A stretch of 64,000 bases of DNA from Orychophragmus violaceus (lineage: Eukaryota > Streptophyta > Magnoliopsida > Brassicales > Brassicaceae). The stretch is from contig CM058239.1 in assembly GCA_030180135.1 (NCBI GenBank), positions 73,353,823-73,417,822 on the forward strand, read 5' to 3'. Positions 1 through 10,742 of the stretch are shown here, in pieces; positions within the stretch are counted from its first letter, which is position 1; every line of letters starts with the position of its first letter. The translations under genes and the position numbers were made by a program. The notes under the pieces were generated by a model. The model made no database searches and was not told where the DNA came from. It saw nothing but the letters and a program-made list of their open reading frames with translations.

Positions 1-1016
1 AGAAATGTGGATTTTTCGTAACCAATTGCCATGATCTGTTGATCATTGAAAGTGATGAGCCAGCAAATTTTGTAGAAGCAATAATGGGCCCTGACTCCGG
101 AAATGGCTAAAAGCCACTGAATCCGAAATGGAATCTATGTCACAGAACCAAGTATGGACTTTGGTTGATTTACCCGATGTGTAAAAACCATTAAGTGTAA
201 ATGGATTTTCAAGAAGAAAATTGACGTAGATGGTAATATTCATATATACAAAGCTGGGTTGGTGGCAAAAGGTTTCAAGCAAATTCATGGTATTGACTAC
301 GAAGAAACCTATTCCCAATCACCATGCTTAAGTCCATTCGGATTCTCCTAGCAACCGCCACTCATAATGGTTATGAGATCTGGCAGATGGATGTGAAAAC
401 AGTTTTTCTTAATGGAATTCTGGAAAAGGATGTGTACATGACACAACCTGAAGTTATTCATTGATCCTAATGAAGCTAGGAAGGTATGCAAGCTTCATCG
501 GTCCATTTGTGGATTGAAGCAAGCATCTCGGAGTTGGAATCTTTGTTTTGATGAAACGGTCAAAAGTTTGACTTCATCAGAAACGAAGGGGAACTATGTG
601 TTTACAAGATGACTAGTGGGAGCATAGTTTCATTTCTAGTATTGTATGTTGATAACATACTGCTTCTCGGAAATGAAGTTCCATTGTTTCAGTCTGTTAA
701 GACTTGACTCGAAAGTTGTTTTTCGATAAAAATTATGGGAGAAACCGTATACATTCTTGGAATAAGAATCTATAGAGATAGATTAGACAAGCTAATTGGA
801 TTGTGTCAAGTTACTTATGGTGATAAGGTCTTGCACATGTCCAGTATGCATGATTCCAAGAAGGGCTTCATGCCAATGAAACTTGGTATTACCCTTAGCA
901 AGACGCAGTGTCCTTCGACGCGTGCTGAGCAAGAGCGAATGAGGGTCAGACTACTGCTAAAGGCATTAGATGTCTTAAGATGTGATCTTAATTTTAGTGG
1001 GAGTTGTTGTTGTTAA
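1..1016 (+). pseudogene. Copia-1 pol remnant: reverse transcriptase, 3' part, RNase H deleted
   Basis: Broken Ty1/copia polyprotein readable by switching frames. It opens with an integrase/RT linker like Copia-2's, then the RT entry segment around 195-480, a GLKQASRSWN motif near 510-540, and the catalytic box at 645-656. That box reads Tyr-Val-Asp-Asn where an active enzyme has Tyr-Val-Asp-Asp, so the second metal-binding aspartate is lost. The longest surviving frame (735-1016) covers the RT C-terminal part. It then jumps after residue ~75 into sequence that in relatives lies just before the 3' untranslated region, so most of RNase H has been deleted. Closest relative here is the minus-strand Copia-2. 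The 5' part lies outside the window. Not functional. Confidence 0.85.
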
Positions 1017-1811
1017 TTTTAGTTATGATATGATGTTCATGTAAACATAATTTGATTATGTTAATGAAATCTGATTTCAGCATTATTTAATTATGGTTAT
1101 TAAATAATAGTCCCAAAAGTAATTTATGGCATTTTATAGGTCATCAAGTATGTGACTTGATCATGAAACCCTATAAATGATAAATGACATAAATTAAGTT
1201 GGTCCCTGGTCAAGGTTGTTAAAGTGGGACATTAACAACCGCGTGAGACTGGTATATGAGGTGACTGATGACTAAGTTTCATGGAGTCATTAATAAGAGT
1301 ATTAAAGTCAATCACATAGATATGTGTTGAAGAACACAGGATCGGACATGACCCGCTAATGAGAACTCTACAGGATAGTTATATAAGTGTCATGAGAGTT
1401 TTCATTACGACTATAGAGTATAGTCCATAGACCTGAGTTCATCATGTTTTCTTACATATGAATTGGTCCACTTTAACTTTGTCAAACGTCAGCCGTAACT
1501 GGTGATTATAAAGGCATTGATTGGGCGTATCATGAAGTGTGTAAAGGAACAAGGATAGAACAAGATGAGATTTGTCCCTCCTATATAACAGGAGATAAAT
1601 ATCTCAGGGCCCATCAAAGATTTGATACTGAGGAATGTGTGGCCGCACTCAAACGAGGTGATTGTCAGTCGTTTGTCTTGTCAGTATAAATCGGAGTTCG
1701 ATGAACATGATTTTGGATTAATAAGGATGACACGGATCTTGCCTTATGTCAGATCGAGATATAGAGACGAATGGATTATGGGAATAGATGATTCCAGTAC
1801 AAGTGGGAGAT
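1017..1811 (+). other. Copia-1 3' untranslated region and polypurine tract
   Basis: Non-coding stretch between the dead pol and the 3' LTR. It aligns by eye with the equivalent parts of Copia-3 (about 34320-35166) and Copia-4 (about 42780-43623), including shared phrases around the two-step 'actatagagtatagtcc' block. It ends in the polypurine tract ACAAGTGGGAGA directly before the LTR, the plus-strand priming site. The short frame at 1622-1828 is not a gene: it crosses into the LTR. Confidence 0.7.
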
Positions 1812-2528
1812 TGTTGGGAATGTCCTGAAATCACACTTGTAATCACTCTAGAGATAGTTGTGTTGTCGAGATTAGACATTCATATAATACTGGGCAATCA
1901 TAATGCTTTGCTAGAAGCCACTTATGATCAATGAATTTAGAACTCATTGCTAGTATTATATGATCCTACAGGGTCACACACCTAAGCAAACTGGATATAG
2001 AATATGGGGTTGATCATTAGTGTAATGATCTGATGAATATATATATGATATGCATTCGATAACAAGTTTCTGAGGCAGTGTCGATCGACACAACATGTGC
2101 ATCGATCGAAACAGAACGCGGACCAAAATAGCGATTTTGGTTTATGACTTAATTAACCACGGTTTGAGTCTTGGTTAATCAGGTCATGGTAAAAGTCAAT
2201 ATATATATGATATATGGTCAACTTTTACAGAACCAGACCTAATTCACAGCCACCAGAAAGAAACTGAAACCCTCTGAGAGATCCGATCACTAAACGGCAC
2301 TAGCATCCCGCTCGTTCCAGTTTGTGTGTGTGTGGATACTAATTGAAGCGCAGCACTTGAGGCGCTCGTGAATCTCGAATACCTAATCATCTTCCGCTGC
2401 ATAAATTTCCAAGTATCTTCGAGATCTGATGTAGATTCAATGATATAAACATGAACCCTAGATCCTAGGCTATGGAATTCATACTTAGGGTTGCCTAATT
2501 GGATTAGGAACTGCTAGAAATTCCTTCA
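1812..2528 (+). repeat. Copia-1 3' LTR
   Basis: Starts TGTTGGGAATGTCC right after the polypurine tract and shares its first ~180 bases with the Copia-2 LTR (start TGTTGGGAATGTCC) and more loosely with Copia-3/4. The 3' end is placed at the CA of ...ATTCCTTCA by analogy with the ...TTCCTACA end of Copia-3/4; this end is less certain because no partner LTR is in the window. It contains a GTCGATCGAC palindrome pair at 2078-2114, a motif otherwise found in the Athila-like element. Confidence 0.7.
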
Positions 2529-3480
2529 GGTGTGTGATTCGGAGAATACGGGGTCATGTCCTAGGGCCGAATCACATGGAAACTCTGGCTATCTAGGGGT
2601 GGTCCGAGTCACCGCGTATCGATGGACTGAGAACGGTGTCCTATTCGTGGGACCTTGTGTACACGTTTAGGAGTCGTGGGTTAGTTACCATATAGGTGAC
2701 GATGTAAACCCGTGGAAGTTACCGAGATCGTAGGGCCCAGTGTTGTTATGTTATTTCCTTTCTGCGCGATAGATAGATCGAGTCCAATCGAGGACATGTG
2801 CCGCAGTGCCTTTGATTTCCTTAATTCTCTTTATCTTGGCTTTGATTGTGTGTTGTGGGTAGTGCGTGATCGACCGTTTATTCCTGTTGATTGTTATTTT
2901 GGGTTTTGGGGCGGGATTTGTAGACGCTAGATAGATTAAAAGCCTTTAGTGGGGAGCTTATTCACTGGGTGATCTTAGATCGCTCATTAGACTCTTTTGT
3001 GTTTTTCAGGTTTAGCAGCGACGGACGCGGGAGGTCCTCGGTGTGGTTTCGGGTTGCTTGTGACGGGATTTGATTCAGGATATTTGGGTGTTTTCTCGGT
3101 TCGGCGTTATTATTATTCGTGTGTTGACTTCTTTGTATATTTGATTGGACGATTGTTTGTGAATTTCTATTAAACGTTGTACTCAGCGTTGATTACTCAT
3201 AAATGAAATTGTTTCCCTGATATGAGGTTTTAGTCCGAACCGACACAACTCATTGAAGTAGTGAAAGTAGTACTGCTTGTACTACGGATATGAGGATAGC
3301 GGAGTCGAAGGTAGATCGGTGCGAGCCTTTTGTCTCAAAACGAACTAACTTTGGCTTCGTCCTGTGGCGAACTTTTTCCGTTTGACTTGCTCGGGTTCGA
3401 TCGGTCATGTTCTTGTTTGATTGTTGACCGGTCAGCTCGACGGTCAGCGGAAAACGGGAAAGGGGCGTTACTGAAAAGGT
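2529..3480. repeat. Unassigned LTR-like repetitive DNA
   Basis: No coding sequence supported. Composition and layout (a TTTTTCAGG tract followed by GC-rich sequence at about 3002-3050, then A/T-rich 3' part) recall the distal part of a long Ty3/gypsy LTR. The layout is similar to 17290-17400, where another LTR ends. No PBS, TSD or partner copy seen. This could be the DNA into which Copia-1 inserted. Confidence 0.35.
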
Positions 3481-4430
3481 GTCAGAACAAACCAATAACA
3501 TCAAGACAGAAAAAACAAAAACCCATCACTCCGCGGATAATGACAAGTCCAAGACGGGACAACTCCCGTTGCATTACTAAAACGAATGACGCATTAGACT
3601 TACCTAAACGAAGGATATGTGCGTCGCCCTTAAGTTTGGAAAGGTGATAAACATGGCATCCATCGGTATATCCTCACATATCGACAAGCTCCCCTTTCAC
3701 AGAAAAAGTACGAGTCCGCTTAAACGCAACAAACTTATAACCCCGGAGGTCGACAATGACCAAAATGACCAAAGAACGGGAAGCTCATCGGTAAAATGGC
3801 CTCGCTACAATTATCGACTAAGACTCGACCTTCTGACCGCCCATAAATCAAAATTACTCAGAAGAAAAGGTGCAAAAAGAGAAAGCAAATAAAGATTAGT
3901 TGTGAAAAAAACAGAGAAAGGAGGGTAGTATTTATAGCCAAGGAAATCAGCAGGTACCGAAGCCGCATTCAATGCAACGCAACGGTTAACAAAGCTACAC
4001 TTAATGAGAAAACGCCGGTTCATCCCCCCCCCCAGAAACACTCAAAGCAGTTATTAAGAAACAATAACGACGCATGGACAGAATCTCAGAAATCAAAAGA
4101 CACGTCCATCAAGACACTAGTCACTCAAAAGGGAAAATCTTTCTTGTGTCGCCAACATGGTCGCAACGACGAGCAGCAATCGAGCTACGAGCACCAGTCG
4201 GATGAACGATCACAAGGGGAAATAAAGAAACCAAAAATATAGCATTCAAAAACCACAAAAGTTCAATCCACCCACGACGAAAGGCCCAAAAACGAGATAA
4301 TATTCACAACAAAATCAGAATACAAAACGCATGCTACAGTACAAAAAGCTACTCCAAAGAACTAGACGCACAAGGGACAGTCACAACTCGGCAGGCCCAC
4401 TCGCCTCCCTTATATCCCCGATTGTCCCTT
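3481..4430 (+). other. Tat-I internal spacer between pol end and antisense ORF
   Basis: Follows the position of 58950-59900 in Tat-II: low-complexity, stop-rich sequence between the polyprotein end and the antisense ORF. Short frames on both strands are not conserved between the two elements. The left edge of Tat-I is not defined; no 5' LTR, gag or protease of this copy is present. Confidence 0.4.
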
Positions 4431-4439
4431 CAAAAACAG

Positions 4440-6940
4440 CTTCGCTGCTCGACATTTCAAGGAATGGAGACATGAGCAAATCGCCAAATCGCCAGAACTA
4501 GGGTCATCGGGCTTCAGCGCGTCAACCTCTTGCCGAAGAAGGGGTCCATCTCGTTCAAGCTAAGCAATCAACGCGGGAGAAACAGGGACACCTTCCTGCA
4601 CAAGCAGCCGGTAAGCACCAAGAATGGCAACCACATGGTTCACCACTATAAGCATTTTAAAATAACATTCCCCTTCTCCCTCTCCGACCTAAGTTTCTCG
4701 AAACAATCAAAGAACTTTTTGTGCAACGCTTTTTGCTCAAACGCGAAGGCGCTCATCAAACGAAGCCTGAAGCTCCCCGCACTAAGAAGCCAGGCAACCA
4801 GCTTCCGACCTAAGGGAATCGTCCTCGTGTTCAGCTTTACACTGAAATTCATGATTCTCGCCCTCGAGATCAGCCACTCTCTTCTCAAGATCCGCTACAC
4901 TTTGCCTCTCCAGTGCCAAAGCAGCAGCAAACTCTTCAGCCTCCCCAAGCTGCTTGCGAACAGCCTCCAACTCACAAGCAGAACCACACAGTGCGTTGAC
5001 CTGCTCATTAAGAACACCCTCCGTTGATTAGGCCTTCTTCATCTTGGACTCATACGAGTCCCTAAGCCGGTTAAGAAAACCAATCGACTACAGAGAAAGA
5101 AAAGTGATCAACCAGGCATACAACCTCAAAACATGACAAACAAGGCCAAAAGAACATACCATAACAATATGATGGCTGGGATCTTCCTGAAAGTCAGGCC
5201 TATGCATCTTAGCAACGGGAACCAGCTTCCGGGGGGCTCCCACCGTGATCTTCTGGATGAGATTGGCACAAGAACGCTTATCATCCACCAAATTCCTTTC
5301 CCTTGTGATGATACGACCAAGTGAATTCCCACGAGTCAGACTCTTGGCCTGCTCCTAAGCCGCCAACGTTTCCCTCAGAAATACGATTGCCGACGAAAAA
5401 AGAAACACCATCAACCATATTTGTACAACCCAAGTCGACCAGCGGCTCATCAACACGAGAAAAGACATGAATAAAATCTATGCCCTCGGAACGATTAACA
5501 TCATTCTCCGATCCCGGCCTATGCATCCAGTTAACCACCTGGCAACGCAGACTACTGGAGGTTCCAGAACCAGCGTATCCCCTTCAGGAAGCATTACATC
5601 TGGACCCTAAATACCCAAATCAAAGAAGGAACAAGAAACGACCTCCCGGTCCCGTTCAACATCACAATCAATCTCCATCTCCTCAAGAGCAGCCTCCCTA
5701 CTACCCTCGCTTTCACTGCTAACAAGCGATCCAAAACTAACATGTTTGAGAGCAACCGGGATCATCTCAAGATTAATAAGTGGCGGATTCCCCATAAACG
5801 ACGCAGATCCCCCCCCCCCAGTAGGGCGACCAAGCGAATTCATGTCTGCACGATCTCCTCCACCACTCGAAATTTTACGTCTCTTCCTATACAATCGGGG
5901 AGACGACGACCCAGGAAAAATCACATACCTGAATCAACCTTCTTAAAACAGTCTCGGACCCTCCGTTTAAAAAGAGCCTTGCCCTCTTCATCCTTCTTCG
6001 GAGGCCAAAGTATCGCACCATAAGCCCTTATCTTCTCCAGATCCTTGGAAAAGCCTGCAGTCCAACGACAAGAAGTAGAGCGAACCGCAAAGCAGAAAGG
6101 AGAACAAGAGATGGACAATATCAACAAAACAAGCACCAAAAATAAAATAAAAAGGGGGGAGAGAAGTAAGAGAAGCTACCAGGATCACGATTCCAAGGCG
6201 AAAAGAAGACCATGTTCGTACCAAACGACAGTGCGCTATTGACCTGCGAAAATAAATAGATATTTTGCCAGCGATCTGTCTTATTCGGAGGATCGGACAC
6301 GATTTTCAGACTTCGCTTGGGCCTAGACTTCGTATAGAAAGATCCTGGATGTCCCTCTATTGGTCGCAATCAATTTGAACTCCTCAAAAAAGTTAGTGGA
6401 CACATCAAAATCATCATCGGCCACAATAATCAAAGCACTAACCATATTACAAATAGCCCCCGAGCAAAGCTGAGAAATAGCCATCCTCCTCCCTTCACAG
6501 TACACGATCTGAAGTCCCAAAAGTGGAAACAGTAGATGGCACTCGGAGAACAAACTATCATATACACAAACCCACCCAGGAGGAGCATCCCAAGGTCGCT
6601 CATCTGGGATCGGTAGGCGAAGCTCAAGACTAGAAACACGGGTACGGTCTCGGCCGAGGGCATCTAGAGAGGCCTGCTTACAAGTAGATGGAGGAATCGG
6701 CCGAGGTACAACCTTCTTCCTCGATTCGCCCCCTCTTCCGCCACCGTTTCCCCCTCCTCTCTTTTTCCCTTTTGAAGCTTTTGCTCGAGAGGGACTGCCA
6801 GAAATAGCCGCAATATGCCTCAAATGACCACTTTCCGAATCGGCTAAATCGTCACCACCGCTCCTGCGATCTGTCTCGCCGACACCACCGCCCGAATTGC
6901 GCCCACATTCGCTATCATGATTCTCGCCGATAGACAAATC
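4440..6940 (-). pseudogene. Tat-I antisense additional ORF (coiled-coil protein with putative gypsy-type transposon domain)
   Basis: Antisense to the retroelement. The 5' exon (6323-6937) encodes a Gly/Lys/Arg-rich N-terminus, then a segment with PIPDERPWDAPPGW and a following VYDS...LLFPL stretch. I recognise this as the PF04195-type 'putative gypsy type transposon' domain. Pieces at 5607-5924 (Gly-rich, acidic) and 5281-5538 follow. A coiled-coil segment at 4782-4970 (residue pattern LEKRVADLEGEN) runs on through stops to a C-terminal part near 4450-4650, where ILGAYRLLVQEG matches VMGAFQLLAEEG in Tat-II. Antisense extra ORFs between pol and the 3' LTR are known in the Tat lineage; their role is not established. 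Several in-frame stops; exon borders are not resolved. Confidence 0.6.
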
Positions 6941-7481
6941 TAAATTCTCCCTCTAGGGAATCGGAGGAAGAGAAGCATCGGTGATTGGCTGACAATCGAG
7001 AGGCTTCATCACCATTGGATTACCCCATAACGGACAAGGCTTCCACCCGCAGCGTGATCTGAAAAATTCGTCGTGTCCTTGAAATGACCTAGACCAGACA
7101 GGGGGCTCGCTTGATGAATCGGAAGAGTCTGAGTCGCTACTACTAAAGGAAAAATAATATTTCGTCTATGTTCGCATACTAGCTAGTGAACCTAAAAGTA
7201 AGAGAATACGACAACCGGAAAAGCAGATACGAAGCGAAGATTTCGGAAAAGAGCGATTACCTGAGAAAGACAACGGGAACTGGAGAGACGAAGCCGCGCA
7301 AAAAAGAGGGGTTTTTTAGAAACACGAAGAATCGCGCCTGTCACGGCTCGCGTACATTCGTTCCCCTAAACCAACGAACGAATCCAACGGTCAAAGGTAC
7401 CGGCCATCGAAGAAAGGAAAGCAGACCAGATTTCCGCCTGACTTAAATGCTTGAAGAAATACGCCGACTCCGACCCAAACT

Positions 7482-7498
7482 GGGGGGGGGGGGCTAAT
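7482..7498 (+). other. Tat-I polypurine tract
   Basis: A run of about twelve G residues followed by CTAAT immediately before the LTR. Tat-II has the same layout at 61938-61952 (nine to ten G, CTAAT), which supports this as the plus-strand priming tract. Confidence 0.7.
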
Positions 7499-7899
7499 TG
7501 TTGGATATGGGTTTAGCACCATCCATAAGCCAATTGGAAATCTTTCCACCACAACAAAAGCATCTCGGCCCAATGGACAAGCCCGCTAAGGAGTCAAACA
7601 GCCCAGCAAAAAGTCAGCCTTCACACGCTATATAGATCCTTCACTCTTCATTTTTAAGCATCTTGTAACTTTGGGAAGGCTCCGAGCTACATTATAAAGC
7701 TACGAGCCCGAACAACATTTAGGGAGTACGTCATTCGACGGACTCCCACCTCGTACCATCTTGTTCATTGTTCGGCTTTGGCCTTAATATTAATAAAATT
7801 GTTTCCGACCTCACTTAAAGTTTATTTCTCATTTCGTAGTTCAGACTTCTTTGATCGTAACCCGAGTTATTTGGACCAGATCGAAATTCCATAACAACA
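7499..7899 (+). repeat. Tat-I 3' LTR
   Basis: A 401-base LTR starting TGTTGGATATGGGTTTAGCA and ending ...ATAACAACA. It is collinear with the 402- and 403-base LTRs of Tat-II (56302-56703, 61953-62355), including the TATATAG region, the 'cactcttcattt' block and the 'caataaa'-like 3' part, but clearly diverged from them. The following bases, CAGGT, could be one half of a target duplication; no matching left half was found because the 5' end of the element is missing. Confidence 0.85.
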
Positions 7900-9056
7900 C
7901 AGGTTTTTCCAGAAACTCACCTCTAACTTCTCAGATCAAAATCATCATTTTTGAGCTCTGCAAAAATCAGTTTCCAGTTATTCTTGGAGGCCAGTTTCCC
8001 ATCGGATCAGGAGGATCCAAATTGCGATCTTAGTACTCCTTGAAAGATTTTTTTTTCTAGTTTCTGTAACATCTTTCCGATCTCAATTTCGAGGTATATT
8101 CTGCCCATAATCCTTCTTTTAATATTGAGAAAATCATTGTTTCTAGAACTGAAACTCCAAACCCATAAACGTTCATTTGACGTAGAGCTGATTTCCCCGA
8201 GAACTTCAAGGACCCAAACGACTCTATGCATATCACTGGAAAGCCCTGAATCTTATTTTTCAATATCTATCGAGTTTTCTTTGATAGGAGGTACGTGTAA
8301 AAACATCGCCATTTTGTAAGACTAGTACAAGATTCTGATACGCCAAATTGAAATACAGATTTACGGCTGCTCCGGACGACCCACATTGTCTCTAAACTTT
8401 CCACAGCCACCGGTATTGCTTCGTTAAGAGGTATAGTTATGGTCATTTGAATAAGAGTGGTCGAAACTTTTTCAAAACAGTTTTGTAGTAAAACTCTAAT
8501 TTCAGTTTCAGGTAGTGACTTTCTAGGATCAATTCCAATCGCATCTGAATGAACTAGGATACGTACTACATATGTCTGGATATATTTTGCTGCAAGAAAT
8601 CTACAGAAATTTGCGGATCATCATTTGGAGGTATGATGCTCCCGAAATCTGATCTACAAGTTGAGAGAAAATCATTTTTTTGTCAAAACGCCCAAAATGC
8701 TATTTTTGTCAAACGCAGATTTCAAACGCGATTTCTTCAACCCCTAAACGTTAGTAGCTTAAACCACAACTTTATGTCACCAAAATTGTGTTTCAACCGC
8801 AACCGCTCAAGACCCTATTTTCCAATCGCTTCAACCACTATTTTTCGATGACTCGAAAAACACTAAGGTGAGGGTGGGATTTACGATATTTTGGTATTAG
8901 CTAGCAATATGAGTTTTTACATGCTAAGTCTTGAAATAGAAATTGTTTGATTACGTGTATGATGCTAAGTAGAAAAATAATCGTAAAAGTTAATTATAAT
9001 AAATTATGATATAAGTTAATGATGAAAGTTAATGATAAAAGTTAATGAGAGTTCTG

Positions 9057-9271
9057 CGGACGATCGCGTCAGTTAGACCATGTTTGTTGGACTACGGACG
9101 ATCGCATGTGTAAGCCCGTTGTAGTCCATTTGGTGATGTTTTTTTCCTGCGGACGATCGTGTCTAATAGCCCGTTGCAGAACTTCGTTTGTTGGACAACG
9201 GACGATCGCATATGTAAACCCGTTGTATTCCATACCGTGATGATAGCTCTACGGACGATCGCGTCTGTTAG
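9057..9271 (+). repeat. CGGACGATCG tandem repeat array (part 1)
   Basis: Five copies of CGGACGATCG at 9057, 9095, 9150, 9199 and 9252, each followed by a GTTAG- or GTAA-like step and CCCGTTG..TTCC. Spacing is 38, 55, 49 and 53 bases, roughly a 100-base two-part unit. A sixth copy lies at 16921, on the other side of Copia-2. Confidence 0.8.
9267..9271. other. Copia-2 target-site duplication, left (GTTAG)
   Basis: GTTAG directly before the LTR; the same five bases follow the right LTR at 16887-16891. Five bases is the usual length for copia integrase. Confidence 0.93.
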
Positions 9272-9911
9272 TGCGGGATTATGTTGGTTCATAGGTTTAA
9301 TTATCAGATTACAACCTATCACATAATCAACTAGGATCTAGGTGATTTGCAGTTGAATCATAAACAGATCAGGATCATTACCTTATGATTGCAGCGGATT
9401 GATCAAAGGAATATCGAGATCTGCAAGAGCTGATGATTACCGGCTCCTCCTAGGTATCCACACGCTTACAAGCTACTGGATCAGGCTGCTAGACCAAGCT
9501 GGAACAACAGAGAGAGAGGAGGACGGCCAGACCTAAAATCGCAGAAGCTTAGGCTAACTGGCGCCCCTCTTTCCTTATATGGGCCCAAGTAATTAAACTA
9601 ATGGCTTATCAGGCTTTTGGGCCCAAGACCCAAATCAGACAAAAAGACTGTATTTTGTCTGGCCCAATTCTCTGTACAAATATAGTAAATGTCTTGCATC
9701 TTACTGTATTAATTCCTTTTTAACTTTCCCGTTAGCTATGGTGTGTGACCCTTTGGGATCATACAATACTGGTAATAAGTACTCAACTTATAGATCAAGA
9801 GCGGGCTCTAGCAAGTCATCATGACCTCCCAGTATTTATGACTTATGTCTGATCTCGACACTTATCATACTTTCTAGAGATAGCACAGTAGATTTCAGGA
9901 CATTCCCAACA
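9272..9911 (-). repeat. Copia-2 3' LTR (left, 640 bases)
   Basis: On the minus strand it starts TGTTGGGAATGTCC (9911) and ends ...TAATCCCGCA (9272). It keeps a 44-base segment, 9551-9594, absent from the partner LTR. That segment includes CCCATATAAGG on the minus strand, about 330 bases from the LTR start, the same offset as the TATA box in Copia-3. Confidence 0.95.
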
Positions 9912-9927
9912 ATCTCCCACTTGTACT
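9912..9927 (-). other. Copia-2 polypurine tract
   Basis: Minus strand AGTACAAGTGGGAGAT abuts the 3' LTR, matching the tract in Copia-1, -3 and -4. Confidence 0.85.
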
Positions 9928-10742
9928 GGAATTCTACATTCCCTAATCCTTTTGTCTCAATATCTCGATCTGGCATAAGGCAAGATGCGTGTCATCCTTA
10001 TATAGCCAGACCATGTTCATCGGACCAGATTTGATACTGACAATGCAAACAACTTGGGCAAGTCCGTTTGGGAGTGGCCACTCTCTTACCAGCTATCAAG
10101 TCTCCGATTGGCCTAGAGATATTACCTCCGTTAAACGGCAGGGACAAATCCCATCTTGTTCCATCACTATGAACTACACACTTTATAATACACCCAACCA
10201 AGGTCCTTATAGCTCCCAGTTACGAAACAGCGTTAGACAATGATCAAAGCGCATCAATCCATGTGCAGCCACATGCATGCGAACTCAGGTCTAAGGATTA
10301 TACTCTATAGTCGTAAATGAGAACCTTTTCTGACACAGATATCAATATCTTGTAGAGTTCTCATCAGCGGGCCATGTCCGGTCATATGCTCCCTACATAT
10401 ACCTATGTGTTGACTTTGATGCCGCGCATCCATGACCCATGAAACTTGGTCATAAGTCTCAACACACTCTAGTCTCAAGTGGTTGTTGGTGTTCCAATTT
10501 CAACAACCTTCGACTATGGACACTATGATTTATGTCATTTCGTTAAATATGGGGTTTCATGATCAAGTCTTTCTCATGTACTTCGATGGCCCATATATTA
10601 CGACATGAATCATTTTGGAACGATTATTTTATATCACAGTTAAAAATAATCCAGAAATAAAATTTCATTAACATTAAAATGTTTACATGAACCAATCAAA
10701 ATAACTAAAATAAAGCCCTCATAACTCCCACTCAAAAAGAGA
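9928..10742 (-). other. Copia-2 3' untranslated region
   Basis: Non-coding sequence between RNase H and the polypurine tract, collinear with 1017-1811 in Copia-1 and with the 3' regions of Copia-3/4. The open frames here are not conserved between the copies. Confidence 0.7.

Larger units (their letters stand above)
7900..9271 (+). repeat. Long Ty3/gypsy LTR remnant, left part (split by Copia-2)
   Basis: No protein-coding frame supported. Together with 16887-17533 this forms one continuous block once Copia-2 is removed. The block ends at 17533 in ATTACA, followed by a tRNA-Met-type primer-binding-like sequence, so I read it as a long (probably chromovirus-type) 5' LTR. A TGTAAC at 8065 is a possible start, giving about 1.85 kb, but bases 7900-8064 look like the same kind of sequence. 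The true left edge may have been cut by Tat-I. Confidence 0.45.

Noticed and set aside
3330..3892. Two overlapping plus-strand frames of about 100 residues
   Set aside because: Low-complexity, not conserved in Tat-II, and opposed by equally long minus frames.
7900..7904. CAGGT as target duplication of Tat-I, paired with CAGGT at about 3007
   Set aside because: No 5' LTR follows the left copy and five-base matches are common; Tat-I is 5'-truncated.
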